Assembly: GCA_036971615.1 (NCBI GenBank)
Contig: JAYKKR010000006.1
Span: 186,001-250,000, forward strand
DNA: 64,000 nucleotides
Origin: Amyloporia xantha
Taxonomy: Eukaryota; Basidiomycota; Agaricomycetes; Polyporales; Adustoporiaceae
Direction of reading: 5' to 3'
The notes under the pieces were generated by a model. It ran no database searches, was not told where the DNA came from, and saw nothing but the letters and a program-made list of their open reading frames with translations. The position numbers were made by a program, and so were the translations under genes. Below are positions 25,105 to 36,631 of the stretch, piece by piece. Within the stretch, counting starts at the first letter, position 1; the number at the start of each line of letters is the position of its first letter.

Positions 25105-26836
25105 TCAGTCCATCTCCGACGCTACTGGCCCCCCTCCCGCCTCATGGCTCCTTCGCAGTAACCGCACTGGGACTCGTCGGAGCTTGTCTGAACGCTGCGT
25201 TGATGGGATGAGAAAGCCGTTTGCGCAAGGCTCCAGTCGCTTCCTGTCCACCGCAGGCTGCGATTCAGGCGAGGTCGGTGCAAGAGACACGACCTGCACG
25301 ATGGCCTGTGTCTCGACACTGTGGATTTCGATCGTGTTGTTGGGCAGCATAGTGGTGATGTATGGGTAATCCAGACCTGCGCGACGTCAGCCATGTGAGA
25401 CCACATGCTCTGCAGAAGGACCCGCGCAACTGAATACGGCACGACAACGCGCAGTGTGCGACGCCTCATGTGAGCATGGGGCGGTCGCATGATGCAGTTC
25501 TGGCGCCGTACTCGTCTCGCACGTCAAAAGAATATATCGCGAACACTCACACACTGACTCCGGGTGACTCGGCCACTCGAGCGTTCCTCGCACGGGGTCG
25601 CCGTCGCCTGTTATGAACAGTCCTAGCGTGCTATTGCCGGTCCACGATAGGATGAGAAACTCGTTCTCGCTGATGACCGTGATTGACGGCCTGACGGGCA
25701 GCCCATCTTCCGCCTGAGAGACCGGAAGAACCGGGAATAGAGATGCTGCTTCGAGGTCGATCATGTTGTACATATCTTTGTCTGCGACACATAGGCAGTT
25801 TCCTGTACGCTTCGCCAGTATGCCCCCGGAAGGCAGCGGGATTTGCTACGTCATACAAGTTGAGCGTTCAGTTTGATCTCGGACGGCGATCACAATAAGA
25901 TCAAAAATGGGCTGAAGAAGCGGTCTACTTCGATGCCGTATTCCTTGCATGCCACACGGGAGCCATTGTCGTAAACCGCTCCGGTTATTCATTCATCACG
26001 GCTCACAACAGACCAGCTTCCAAGGAGAAAGGGCGAGACTCACCTTTAGGAGGGAGAGTTTCTCTCGCAGACTATACAGAGCAATAGCATCGCGTTTGAT
26101 GACGCAGAATTCAACAGCCTCCGTCGGCTGCAGTAGCTCGGAACGTATTGGGCGCCGCAAGTGTTGCTCGTCCACCGCAATGGTGACCACGTTTCGTATT
26201 GGCCTCATGACGACGGGTTGGATCATCTCCAAGAATGGAAGTTTGTAAATGAATACTTGGTGATCTGTATATGACCGGGATGTCAGTACAGATATACCGT
26301 GCTCCGTCACAGTTTGGAATAAGGGAGGATTGCCTGGGCTCGAAACAAAAGGGTACACACCAGCTAGCACGAGTGCGAGCAGAAGGCTAGGCAGAACAAG
26401 GAACTCTTGAACGGGTCGATCGACTACCACGCTCTGGCGCGACAGGAGCGTGTAGGACTCTGGCTAGGCAATACTGTAAGTCATTAACAAGGCACCCGCG
26501 GGATCGGCAAAAAGTTGCAGCGTACTGTGTTCGCATTGTTCGCTTGCAAAGCGAAGCGAAGGAGTTCTCCGTTAGAGCACCCGATATATATCTCGGAACC
26601 TAACAATATGCTATGAGAAGACTTTGGCACCATTATGAATTAGACTCCAACTTACCGAGTGCTTGAGCACAGCGAGCCTGGACTGATGGTCCCGAAGGTC
26701 CTGTAAACGTCCTTTAAAATCCCTGTACAAGCAGAGTTATAAATCGCTTACGGCTGACGCTGTCTACTAAGGTGGCTATTAGAGGCTGAAGCTGGTAAGG
26801 TGGGACGTCCAGGGGATTGGTGGGCGCATAGGTCAT
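25105..26836 (-). CDS. N-terminal (CNH domain) half of a Vps39/TGFBRAP1-type tethering subunit, detached and inverted
   Basis: A multi-exon minus-strand gene starting MTYAPTNPLDVPPYQLQPL at 26836. Spliced sequence in order: ALGSEIYIGCSNGELLRFAL, PESYTLLSRQSVVVDRPVQE, FLVLPSLLLALVLAD, HQVFIYKLPFLEMIQPV, MRPIRNVVTIAVDEQHLRRP, AVEFCVIKRDAIALYSLREK, DMYNMIDLEAASLFPVLPVS, ENEFLILSWTGNSTLGLFIT, GDGDPVRGTLEWPSHPESV, CLDYPYITTMLPNNTIEIHS, VETQAIVQVV, FLIPSTQRSDKL, VPVRLLRR. These are citron-homology (CNH) propeller repeats of Vps39/Vps3/TGFBRAP1 proteins, which in homologues I recall continue directly into the clathrin-repeat half. Here the similarity stops at VPVRLLRR and the frame ends 14 codons later. 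The missing half begins at 27305 on the opposite strand. All splice junctions keep frame. Two introns are unusually long (about 170-185 nt). It may be functional as a separate subunit or one half of a gene broken by inversion. Confidence 0.75.
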
Positions 26837-27304
26837 AGCTGCGCGATCCTCCTAGTTGTTCCCACTTTTGCCTAGATACTGTCGGTGCTCAGGATGTATT
26901 GACTTTGCTTGTCAGCTGTGGTACTGCACAAGGCACGGTCGAATGCAAAACGGTCCTTCAAGGGTGGGTCAAGCTTGCATGAACGAAGGTAAATGGGCGC
27001 CTGTTGTGTCGGCGATCAATTTAGGAATGCAGGCGCCTATTGATTTCACCACCATTACAGCCACCACCACCACTCTACGGTAGTCCCACTGTGATCAGCT
27101 ACACTCTTGTAGTCAAATATCTCCAGCTGAACTGGTTTCAAAGGTAGCGGCAAATTCTGGGAGGTGAGTATGAGCACAGCCTCCATGATATATTCCTTAC
27201 CAGGCTAATAGATATACTAGGAGAACTTGCGCTCTCATAATACAGTACTGAAGTAGTGGTGGCTCAGAATCGAAAGGAACCCACGCTATACATGCTATGC
27301 CAGC
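26837..27304. promoter_or_regulatory. head-to-head interval between the two halves of the Vps39-type gene
   Basis: 468 bp between the ATG of the minus-strand CNH half (26836) and the first ATG of the plus-strand C-terminal half (27305). If the CNH half was inverted in place, this is the original promoter, now lying between the halves and able to serve both directions. No TATA box stands out; it contains a CT/CA-rich patch near 27045-27075 (an ACC/CCA-rich run). Confidence 0.45.
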
Positions 27305-30206
27305 ATGCGACACTCTTCATTTCCTCGCGCCAATGTACTCGTGCTAGGCTCCAACTCAGCCCAAGCTCTTCTTCCATCTACTCTGATTTCCCAGGCCGAT
27401 GCTCTGCTCGAGAGCCATAGGATTGAAGATGCGGCTGACCTGGCCGACCAGCAGCGCAAGAAGCTTCAGTCCATGACGAGTCTTGACGAGTATGAGGTGC
27501 CGTTCTCTCGCCCCGATTCTGAAGCTGGTTCGCTGATGATGTCAGGCCGAAGAACTTCACTACGTCTACCAGCGACTCGGCTTTCAATGTTTCGCCGAAA
27601 CTCGCTTCGACGACGCGGGAAAGCACCTGTTTGCAGGGGAGCTTGATCCTCGACTGCTGATCAGCTACTACCCCGAGTTGCGTGGATCCATGTTCGATGA
27701 TCTGGATTCAGTAGATGTTTTTGCTGGTGTCGCAGACCACATGCCAGGAGAAGATTCTATAGGCGATATTAGTAAGTCATTATTCGCTCACCCCCTTGCC
27801 GCGTCTGCCACACCATCTCTTCGCGCCGTACATGTACATGCTATCGCATTGCAGCTGTACTATGTGCTTTCGTGCCGACGTGGCACCTTTCCGTCCTTCT
27901 TTCAATTTTCCACTCCCCATGGACTTACTCTCCCGCGCTGTGCCTCTCGTCGGGACTAATTTCAGTTGCGGCCAACTTAGTCAGGAACTACTCTCCCCAC
28001 CTCGCACCGAACACACGCGAGGCACCGCCTACCGTCGAGTTGCGCAGCATCCTGAATATGGCGGCTAGAGATATGCTTGAGGTGTATCTGCGTAAGTGGC
28101 GGACAAAGTCAAAGCGGGAGGAACCCAATCGGCCATCTAATTCCCCGATTGTCAGAGCGGTATGGATATTCTTACTGGGGCAGTGTTTCCACATTCTGAT
28201 TTTCTAGGAATTATTCGCGTGCGGACTTTCAGGCTGTTGATACCGTCCTAGCCAAATTATATGCCTCCCACGACAAGGTCATAGACCTTTATGCGCTCCT
28301 ACAAGAGCCAAATTATATCGTCCTTTCCGAGATTGAACCCGTTCTGGAGCAATCACGGCGTTACGGTGCCTTGTGCAACCTATATAAGCAGAGTGGCGAG
28401 GACGCCAAGTTACTCGAAGCATGGTCGAAGTAAGCAACTCTGCATTTGCCATCCGCATATTCTTATTTGCTTACATAGGATGCTTCATTATCCGCCTGTG
28501 CTTCACTTATGTTGCGCAGGCTGATCGATGGCGTGTGGATAGATCATGATGTTCAGGACCCGCTGTCTAGCATGTTTACGCTTCTCAGCGAGAAGCGAGA
28601 TCGAGTGCTGATTCAACAATGGGGGATTTGGCTGGTGAAACGCGATGCGGATCGGGCTCTGAAGGTATGTTTGTCTCATGCTATTCAGGCTGTAGAAGTG
28701 TACTGATGTCAACTTAGCTACTTACGTCTTCCGGCGCTGGCAAACGCACACCTGAAGACGACCGTGCGCTCCTGTTGCAGATCCAGAATGCGGATGCTTC
28801 AGCTGGAAGGCGGTATCTTGAACATTTAGTGCTTCAGAAGCGCAGTCTCGTCAGTGTCCACTTTGTTGCTGCAGAAAGATTTACTGATAGCGCGCGTGTG
28901 CAGGACCCAGAGTTGCACAAGCAGCTTGCCATGGCTTGTGTAGACGAATTACTGACATGCATTGCGGACGAGTCAATCTCGAAGCTCTGGAGGGCGAAAG
29001 GTATCTGGTTATAATTGCTATACGTTTTGACCAGTACTCATGACAAGTGAACAACCAGTATCGTCATACACATCAAGTCGAACAGAGGCTTCGTTCTTAG
29101 CCTATTTTGCGTCAACAACACCCGACTCAGAAGCGACGCGCACACGGCTAAGAACCATCTTGTTTCTCCAGGGTTCGTCATTATACGACCCACAAATTAT
29201 ACGCGATCGTCTTGCCGAATACCAAAAGATTGTACGATTTGAAGTTGCTATTGTAGATGGCAAGGTTCGTATCAGAGCCTGGAGCTAAATGCATTATAGC
29301 GCACTAACTGCTTTTATATTGTTAGCTCGCTGAACATCGGTCTGCCCTGACCTCTCTCGTGCATGACCTCAATGATACCACCTCAGCTGAGGTTTATTGC
29401 ACACTTGGCGGAGAAGTCGTTCCTGCAAAGACAGCGCAGTCGATAGGAGAGCGATTTGACCTGCAGTCATGGGCATCATTGCTCCTTCCTCCATCAGCCA
29501 AAGGAAAGCCAACTCCTGTGCCCATGAGCAGGCCAACCACTGTTGATGGTGAATTGAAGAAGAGTCTCATCCGAATTCTTCTGGAGGTGTATATGAGTGG
29601 CGGGTGTGTTTCCTTTCTCCACGCGAACAATACGCGCATGCTGATATGAGATATATCAGGGACGCCAATACTGATCGGACGGCTCGCTTCCTTAATGCAC
29701 AGGCCATGAATTTGGATGTCCTCGATGTATGTCTATATAGAAGTATGACTAGGCTGAGGTGTTCATTGACTCATCGACGACACCATTTTTGATAGGTGAT
29801 CTCGCTTATTCCTCCCGAATGGCCTCTGCGCATCCTGTCGTCTTTCGTCGGACGCTCTCTGCGAAGGACGTTGCATGCCAGACATGAAGGGCAGATCGTC
29901 AAGACCATCTCTTCCGCGGAGAATCTGGCTGTCGCTGAGCGTACATGGCTCGTCTTGCGCGAGCAAGGCGCCATCGTTGAGGAGCCGGTGGACGATGAAG
30001 ACGGTGACGATGGACTGGACGATGTCGAAAAGGTGACCGACACGGGGCTAGCAAGATCGTTCGACGAGAAAGCTTCATTGCGTGCTGGAGACGTGTACGA
30101 GATACATGCGGAGACTGACAGCCCCGCAGAAATGGATGGTCAGCCGAAGGAGACGTCGTCTTCTCTCCGTTCAGATCCTGATTTCGACGCGGAGGTCGGT
30201 ACATGA
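27305..30206 (+). CDS. C-terminal half of a Vps39/TGFBRAP1-type tethering subunit (Vps39 domains 1 and 2)
   Basis: Eleven exons (27305-27496, 27546-27771, 27966-28159, 28233-28429, 28520-28664, 28718-28849, 28904-29000, 29059-29264, 29326-29603, 29660-29726, 29796-30206), total 2145 nt, 714 aa, in frame throughout. The sequence begins within homology (NVLVLGSNSAQALLPSTL, ISQADALLESHRIEDAADLA). It continues through Vps39 domain 1 (YVYQRLGFQCFAETRFDDAG, KHLFAGELDPRLLISYYPEL, NLVRNYSPHLAPNTREAPPT) and a clathrin-repeat-like helical region. It ends with Vps39 domain 2 (VISLIPPEWPLRILSSFVGR, SLRRTLHARHEGQIVKTISS, AENLAVAERTW) and an acidic tail. Intact relatives carry an N-terminal CNH domain, which lies on the other strand at 25105-26836. 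Family members tether endosomes/vacuoles in the CORVET or HOPS complex; which of the two cannot be decided. The ATG at 27305 is the first available and may not be the natural start. Confidence 0.78.
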
Positions 30207-30364
30207 CACGAGTATTACACTGATCTGTTGCTACATCTTGGTTGGACAAGTACTCTACGTATTAGTAATATGGTATCGAAGCGTGCCTGACTGTGTGCCC
30301 GGCGACCAAGAGGAGGTTGAATCCTCTGGTGTGCTTTTTTCTTTTGACCATTACAGAACCGTCA

Positions 30365-32434
30365 TCAGCTCTCCATCGCCGCCGCCACCTCGGCAGCTAA
30401 CAGCGCCCTCTCGATGCCCTTGAGAAGCGACTCCTTGTCCTCCATCCCGACACTGACCCGCACCAGACATTCCTCGACGCCATATTCAGCCGCCCATTCC
30501 ATCTCAACAAAATGCGCCAAGACGGTATATGGGCATGCTAAGGTGAAATTCGTACCCAGACTGGGGCCCTTGTAGCATGGAAGCGTGTCGTAGAACGCGC
30601 GGGACGCCGCAATCGATGTGAACGTCACCGAGAACAAGCCACCATAGCCGCCCGTCGGGACCCCATCCTTGCGCACACGGCATCGTTCGTAGTTCTCGGG
30701 CGTTTGCCATTTGGGATAGAAGACTTCCTTCACCACGGCGTGCGGTGGCGGAGAGGAGTCGGCGAGGGAACGCGAGCGGAGGAAGGAGCACACGGCGAGC
30801 GTGTTGGTGTCGATGACCTCGATGCGGCGCTTGAAGTCGCGCGAGTTGCGCTCCATGTAGATCGCGTCTTCGTCAAAGTAGGAATCCTCGTACCATTGGA
30901 CCATGTACTCCCTGAGCGATGCGTAGTGTCGACCCTGGGGGTTCAGCACCAAACTGTAAGGAGTGGTTTAGTAACAAAGCACAGCTCGCGCGAAGGATGC
31001 AAGCGGTTCACCTGCCACCCATAACGTTTGCATCGCCACTGAACACCTTGCTGAGGCTGCTCACGACAACGTCGGCATATGGCAATACTTCGACATTGAC
31101 GAAGTTGCCGACGGTTTCGTCTACGACTATCAGAAAGTCGTACTTGTCGGCTAATGCACGGAGACGAGCGAGATCGGGAGTGCGCAGGAGGGGGTTCGAA
31201 GGGAACTCCGTGAACAGTGCGAGGGCGGGCGGCCCTCTCGAATTCGCAGCTTCACTTTCCAGGATGGCCTCCAGTTCGTCGATATCCTTATCCAAGCCGT
31301 GACCTAAGAAATGACAACCTGGTCCCCATTTCTGCAGGATTTTGAGAGTATCCGTGTATGGGAACCTGTTGAGGTCTATTCAGAAGCAAGAGCACGATGT
31401 TCCTCGCAGTACATACCCGAAGCAAATACTCTTTGCGGAGGGCCGCGCGCCAAGAGCTAACTGGTGCGCGCTCCAGATCGCAGACATACCCGTCGCATAC
31501 AAGAACACGTCGTCCTCGGAGACGCCCTCAACGCCTCTCGTGCTGGGTCCAAGCTCGGCTTCTTGAGCCCCTGCGACGGACCAGTCATTTGCACTGTCTC
31601 TGACCAGCACACCAGCGATCCGCCTGCGAAGAGCCCTCTTTGCAGCGGCGGCCGACTTGAGCGGCAAATTTCGGCCATATCGCTCCTCCACGTACACGCT
31701 CTGATCTGCGCTGAGGACTTCTTCGGTGGGCGCAACAGGTTCTTCTTCGCGGCCCTTGTGATACACAGTGACAGGGGACGAAGGGGGAGACCGTCCGTAG
31801 CTCTTCGCAGAGTAGTGCCTGTTCGGCACCCTGATCGGAGTGCGTGCGAAGACAGGCGGGGGGGAATCTGGTGCCTCCTTGGGCAGCATGGACAGACACC
31901 GCTCAGCCCGTCGACTAGATATGCATAGCCCGGTGTGTTGCCAGAACTGCTTTGCGAAGCCGAAGTGCTCGCCGGGGAACAAGACGATGTGGAGTTCGAT
32001 GCAAGATGCGGTCGTGTCGAGTTCGTCTTCCGGACAGATGACGAACTGAACGAGGCGCACCGGGATGGGCGGCCCTGCCTGCGAAGATCTGTCGATCATG
32101 AAGGCTCGACACGCCTCAGCGATCTTGCGAGTCGGACAAAGAATACAGCGTTCTCCGTTCACACCAAACTTCTGCTCGCATATCCCCGCTAGCTGGACAG
32201 GGTGAGCAGTTTGCAAGTGGGTAAGAGCGGAAGACTCACTTTCTGGATACTGAGATGGATGAAGAATCGTGGGTATCCAATGACCATTGCGTCCACCACT
32301 TGTTTGTCTCCCTCCTCATAGCCGACGACGGACTGCCATGTCGGAAGCGATACGGAGATGGCATGAGCGGTGAACGGAGGTACTGAGGTTCCCAGTGGCT
32401 GATTATTGAAAGTCGCTGTGATGGTCGTGCTCAT
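30365..32434 (-). CDS. cystathionine gamma-synthase (Cys/Met metabolism PLP enzyme)
   Basis: Four exons, 32240-32434, 31417-32192, 31012-31365, 30365-30953, total 1914 nt (637 aa). The PLP-binding lysine sits in [18 protein letters not shown]. Other fold signatures are [95 protein letters not shown] and the C-terminal [11 protein letters not shown] and [19 protein letters not shown]. The 200-residue N-terminal extension ([40 protein letters not shown]) is typical of the fungal Str2/met-7 group and absent from bacterial MetB. The reaction joins O-acylhomoserine and cysteine into cystathionine, the step of cysteine-to-methionine transsulfuration. An in-frame ATG exists 36 bases upstream (32470); I prefer 32434 ([10 protein letters not shown]) by homology. 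It is convergent with the Vps39-type gene, only 158 bp apart. Confidence 0.92.
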
Positions 32435-34202
32435 GACAAGAATATTTGAAGCGATGAGGGAAATGGTCAAGAGTAACTTGAAGTAAATGAGTACTCAGGC
32501 TCCTTCCCGCCACTTCCGGGAGGTAGGGGCCCATCCGAGGGACTTTATGACATACGGAAAACATGCCAGCCACAATACGGCGATATCCGAGCTAATTTCT
32601 AACTCAGCCCAAATTCAAACACCTCAATCTTATCCCCCTCTACCTCCCTACAGCAGCTGGCACAAAACACGAGTAAACAACGGAGCCCGGATGTGAGCAT
32701 GCTCGATTGGGAAGGTGGAATTCCCGTCTTTCTTGGTGGCGGCTGAACGCGAACGCTGGTTCAGCCCACTCAGAAGTGTGCTCTGAGCTCGCCAACCTTT
32801 TATAAATATTCTGAGGCACCTTTAGCAGTATATGAACAGGTTAGGAGAGCTATAGGTAGAACTCGTTGGCTCTCGTCTTTGAGGCTTTCCCCCTTTGGTC
32901 CCTTGACCTGCTCTGAACAACGAACTGACCCGCAGATACAGTGATTACACTTCCCTTCACCAATCAAAACTCTGCCGATGCATTTGTTTACTAGGGAAGA
33001 ATTTTTAAAATAGAGTGTAGAGAGGAAGTATGAGTCTCAGAGCCTCTGCTTGCTGCACAGCGTAGGCCTGCGCGCAATAAACCCTTGCCCTCGGCGAGCT
33101 CACCTTCCTGAAATTATCACATGACCTTATGTTCTATTAATATCCTGGGATTCATCGTACTGAGCATAGAGTACCGCCTTCGGATGGGCCCCCACCTCCC
33201 GGAGAAGGATGGGCAGGAGCCTGATGAGTACTATGGATCACCGTAAATTGTATTTCCGCCGCGTTATGACTCGTGCGGTGATAATAAGAGCCTCAGTCGT
33301 ATGACCGAAGATTTACTCCTAGAGATAATATGTTCACTGGTCAGATAATAATTAACTCGAAGTGGCAGATGAGAGGCAACACATACGACTCGACCAGACG
33401 TACAGTACAAGAGTAGCGGCAATTAATATCGCACATCGAGGCATTTTGTGGGATGAATTTGAATATGGGCGCCTCTGAAAGGTCACGTGTAATGCAGTCC
33501 CAGCTTGGGCGCTTGAGCAGCCTTGCAGCTGCGAGGACATCCGGGAAATGGAAACTACGGGGATCCCCGTACAACGGGGACTACGGGGACTACGGGAATT
33601 CAGGCACGGCCGGTTTTGGATTGGAGTTCCGCCCGCCGGAATATCAACGTTCCAAACCTTGTTCCTGCGTACGTAATGATATTCAGCACGTACCACGTGA
33701 CTGACCCTCCCCGCCGCCCGACGGTCCCGCCACCACGCGCGCCACTCTCAGCTACACCATGAAGTGTTTTGGCGGTACCGCAGTCATATAGAATTGAAGA
33801 TATATAAGTGTGGAAAAGTCAGGAATGCGAGGCAGGGGGAGGCAGAGAACGCAACGCTAGGGGCGGCGGGAAAGGTGGCGGGAAGGCGGCGCAAGGGGCG
33901 GGGAGGCGCGCCGCCCCCGATGAAATAGCCAGCCAGAATATTGGTCACGTGGAAAGTATGGCCGTGGGGGGTTTGCCACATCAGCCGTGATGCCGCGACG
34001 CGTCCAGCCACTCAAGTTACATGCCGCGACGTCGCCGCCGTAGCACCCCGCAGCCCCGTAGTACGGGGGTCCCCGCAGTTTCCAATACCCAGACATTCTG
34101 GCAGCTGCAGGCTAGCAGCTGGCGGACATGCACGCTTGCGCTGTACTAGCTACACTCTTACATTTCGAAACCACTGTAGAGAAATTCTACCTTTAAATTG
34201 TC
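32435..34202. other. intergenic region containing an inverted-repeat element
   Basis: Upstream region of cystathionine gamma-synthase (-) and of the TBC protein (+). The only structure I see is the pair of inverted arms at 33521-33585 and 34049-34111, listed separately. No gene is recognised; the open frames at 33341-34213 are caused by the GC-rich repeat arms. Confidence 0.5.
33521..34111. repeat. inverted-repeat (foldback) element, about 590 bp, degenerate arms
   Basis: The left arm 33521-33585 is matched by the reverse complement of 34049-34111: 65 versus 63 bases, about 80% identical by eye, sharing blocks such as GCAGCTGC, TGGAAACT, CGGGGA and CCCCGTAC. The left arm also has a short internal direct repeat of GGGGACTAC. 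The loop is GC-rich near the arms and has no coding potential. I did not find a target-site duplication, so borders are uncertain. It is most easily read as an old non-autonomous DNA element or a fragment of a larger repeat. Confidence 0.6.
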
Positions 34203-36360
34203 ATGGGAGATGATTCCCCTGGGCCAGAAGCTACAGGTCCCGTTTCTTGGGACTTAATGCGGAAGAAGAGCCTGCAGCTGGGTGGTTTTGGGGAGGAGCG
34301 GACACGACTATGGTGAGGATGCCTGCATTCATGTCGAAGCAACTTCAAGTTAATAGAAATTCAGGCCCTTGCTCCTTCATGTAGACCCGGCAATTACTCT
34401 GTCAGAGTCTGAGAAACCCAACGGCCCAGAAGATGAAGCCAAAAAGGTCGAAGACGTTGCGGAATCTGGAGCAAGCACAAACCAGTCAGTCCATCGAGAC
34501 GAACGCCAAATTGGTCTCGACACCGATCGTAGTTTTGTCTTGTATCCAGTAGGTGACTATCGCCAGTGTGTTTCGTGTAACCTTTTATAACATAAATCGA
34601 TTTGTAGACGATCAGCGGAGTAAGGATACTTTGCAGGCTCAGTTACACAGCTTGATTGTCGCAGTCTTTCGCAAACGACCACATCTAAATTACTTCCAGG
34701 TAGGCTCTAAAGTTTGACTAGCTATTCTAATTAACGACGACCTGCGCAGGGATACCATGACATCGTGTCAGTCATATTTCTGACCCTGCCGGAGGAGTTG
34801 CAGATGGTCTGCGTAGAGAAACTCAGCTTGCATAGACTGCGCGATTCTATGGGCGTTAGTCTTGAGCCTGTGGTTGGCCTTCTACGGTGCGACATTTTAC
34901 ACGATGTAGCAGCTTGGAATCTCACAGACTAGGGGCAGAGTCCTCCAGCGTTTGCTTCACGCAGTTGATGCAGATTTTGCTTCGTTACTTGAGAGGTACG
35001 CCTGAGCAGATCTGCCTCTCCGAAGTTGCTTTTAACACACAACGTCTCACAGGACAGCCCCTTTACCTTACTTCGCCCTCTCCAACTTATTGACCTTACT
35101 ATCGCACGATGTTCCAACCCTTCCGCTCATACAGCACATCTTCGACTACTTACTCTGCAGACATCCGGTAGCCGTAGTATATCTTGTTGCCGCGGTGCGT
35201 GATCCGGTTTGTGATTACTGGTGTCGGCGTGCTCACTTCTGCCTGCTTTTCCCTCTGACGAGCAGGTAGCGCTCACACGAAGAGAACAAGCGTTTCAACT
35301 AGAGCAAGAAGGAGAAGACGGCTTCATCCATACTGTGCTAAGTAGTCTTCCGGATTTATACGAAGAAGATGAGCACGCGGTGCCTGGCGAAGAAGTCAAC
35401 CTCGAGAACGAGAGCACGACCGAGTCAGCATCGTCAGCATCAATACAAACCTCGACGCACGAGAAGGAGTCGAATGATCTGGTAGCTGGGGATGATACCG
35501 TGGGAGAGGCACCTCTCACCGAAACAGCAGCTCAACAACCGTCGTTTGTGGAAAATGAAGCCGAAGCGTCCAGATCATATCTCCCTGCGTCACATCCAGT
35601 GGTCAAGGAGGATGTGGAGAGCGCGGAAGCATATACTGTCGTCTCAACTGCGTCCGGATCGCTGTCGTCGCTCTCACATACTGAGACTGAGACCGAGGCA
35701 GAGACAGAGACGACGCCTGATGCTGACACAGAGTCAGAAGTCAATGATATATCAGAAAAGTCTCATCTGTCGCGAAGCCCATCTCCCTCCCATTCTGAGC
35801 ACGTCCCCCCTCGCCCTCGAATATCCCTAATTGCTCTGCTCGAGCATGCGGACGAACTTTACGTGCGCTATCCACCTTCGCACCCTTTCATTAACCTATC
35901 AAGTATCATGGGGCCCCAAAGCGTGATGCTCACATGGTCGGAGGAACCTACCGAGCTTCCAGCAGACGACGACGCGGAGCTCATGGTCACCAAGCCCGAG
36001 CTCATCGTCCTTCCGCACATAGAACCCGAGGACGAAGTCGCGTCCGACGATGAGTCCACGCATGCGAGCAGGGGCCACAGGCGGCACGCGAAGGAGGAGA
36101 GGGAGCGGCGGAAGAGGCGGAAGCTGCGCAAGCCGCGGCATCTCGTTATCGAGCGCAAGACGATGGTCGCGGGCGCGGTGCTGGTCCTGAGCGTGGCGAT
36201 GGCTGTGTATGGCTTCCAGAACGGGGGCCCGGCGGGCCTGTTTCGGGAAGCGGCTCACCAGCGCCATTCGGTGGGCAAAGAGTGGAAGCGGATGAGTAGG
36301 TTCGTGGGAGGCGTGATCTTGGGGATTGGTGAACGGGTCGTCGACGGCTTGTTCAATTGA
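34203..36360 (+). CDS. TBC-domain Rab GTPase-activating protein with C-terminal membrane anchor (Gyp10/TBC1D20-like)
   Basis: Seven exons: 34203-34312, 34365-34552, 34608-34699, 34750-34886, 34933-34995, 35053-35194, 35266-36360; total 1827 nt, 608 aa. The TBC catalytic signatures are both present: the arginine finger in HRDERQIGLDTDRSF (IxxDxxR) and the glutamine finger in RPHLNYFQGYHDIVSVIF (YxQG). Further TBC sequence: TLPEELQMVCVEKLSLHRLR, LQRLLHAVDADFASLLER, LPLIQHIFDYLLCRHPVAV, YLVAAVALTRREQ. The domain is followed by a long acidic, Ser/Thr/Glu-rich insert, an Arg/Lys-rich stretch and a hydrophobic segment (MVAGAVLVLSVAMAVYGF) near the end. TBC plus tail anchor is the plan of Gyp10/TBC1D20, an ER/Golgi GAP acting on Ypt1/Rab1-type GTPases. 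Substrate assignment is inferred from this layout. Confidence 0.88.
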
Positions 36361-36631
36361 GCGTTGGCATGCTCTCACTGCCTGCTTCTACTTTATCAGT
36401 TTCTATTTTGCGGCTGCTCAAACGTTACGCGTGCTCGTCTTCGTGCGCTTCCCGATCGTATTTATGTTGATGCCATACTATCTACAGATCGCTTACATTT
36501 TTCTTATGTTAATGCATGACCTTAGCCATACGGCCCATACCGCTGTCTGTTGCACTCCAGGAGGTGGTCGCGTGACTCGCGTCTGAGCGTCTGAGCAGTG
36601 CGCGTCTCCCGGGCCTCCTGTCCGATGGAGG
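36361..36631. other. 3' flank of the TBC gene
   Basis: Short non-coding stretch before the MITE, likely including the 3' UTR. Confidence 0.4.

Noticed and set aside
27040..27075. CA/CC-rich tract as a telomeric or CRISPR-like repeat
   Set aside because: Only an irregular ACC-rich run of about 30 bases without regular units or spacers.
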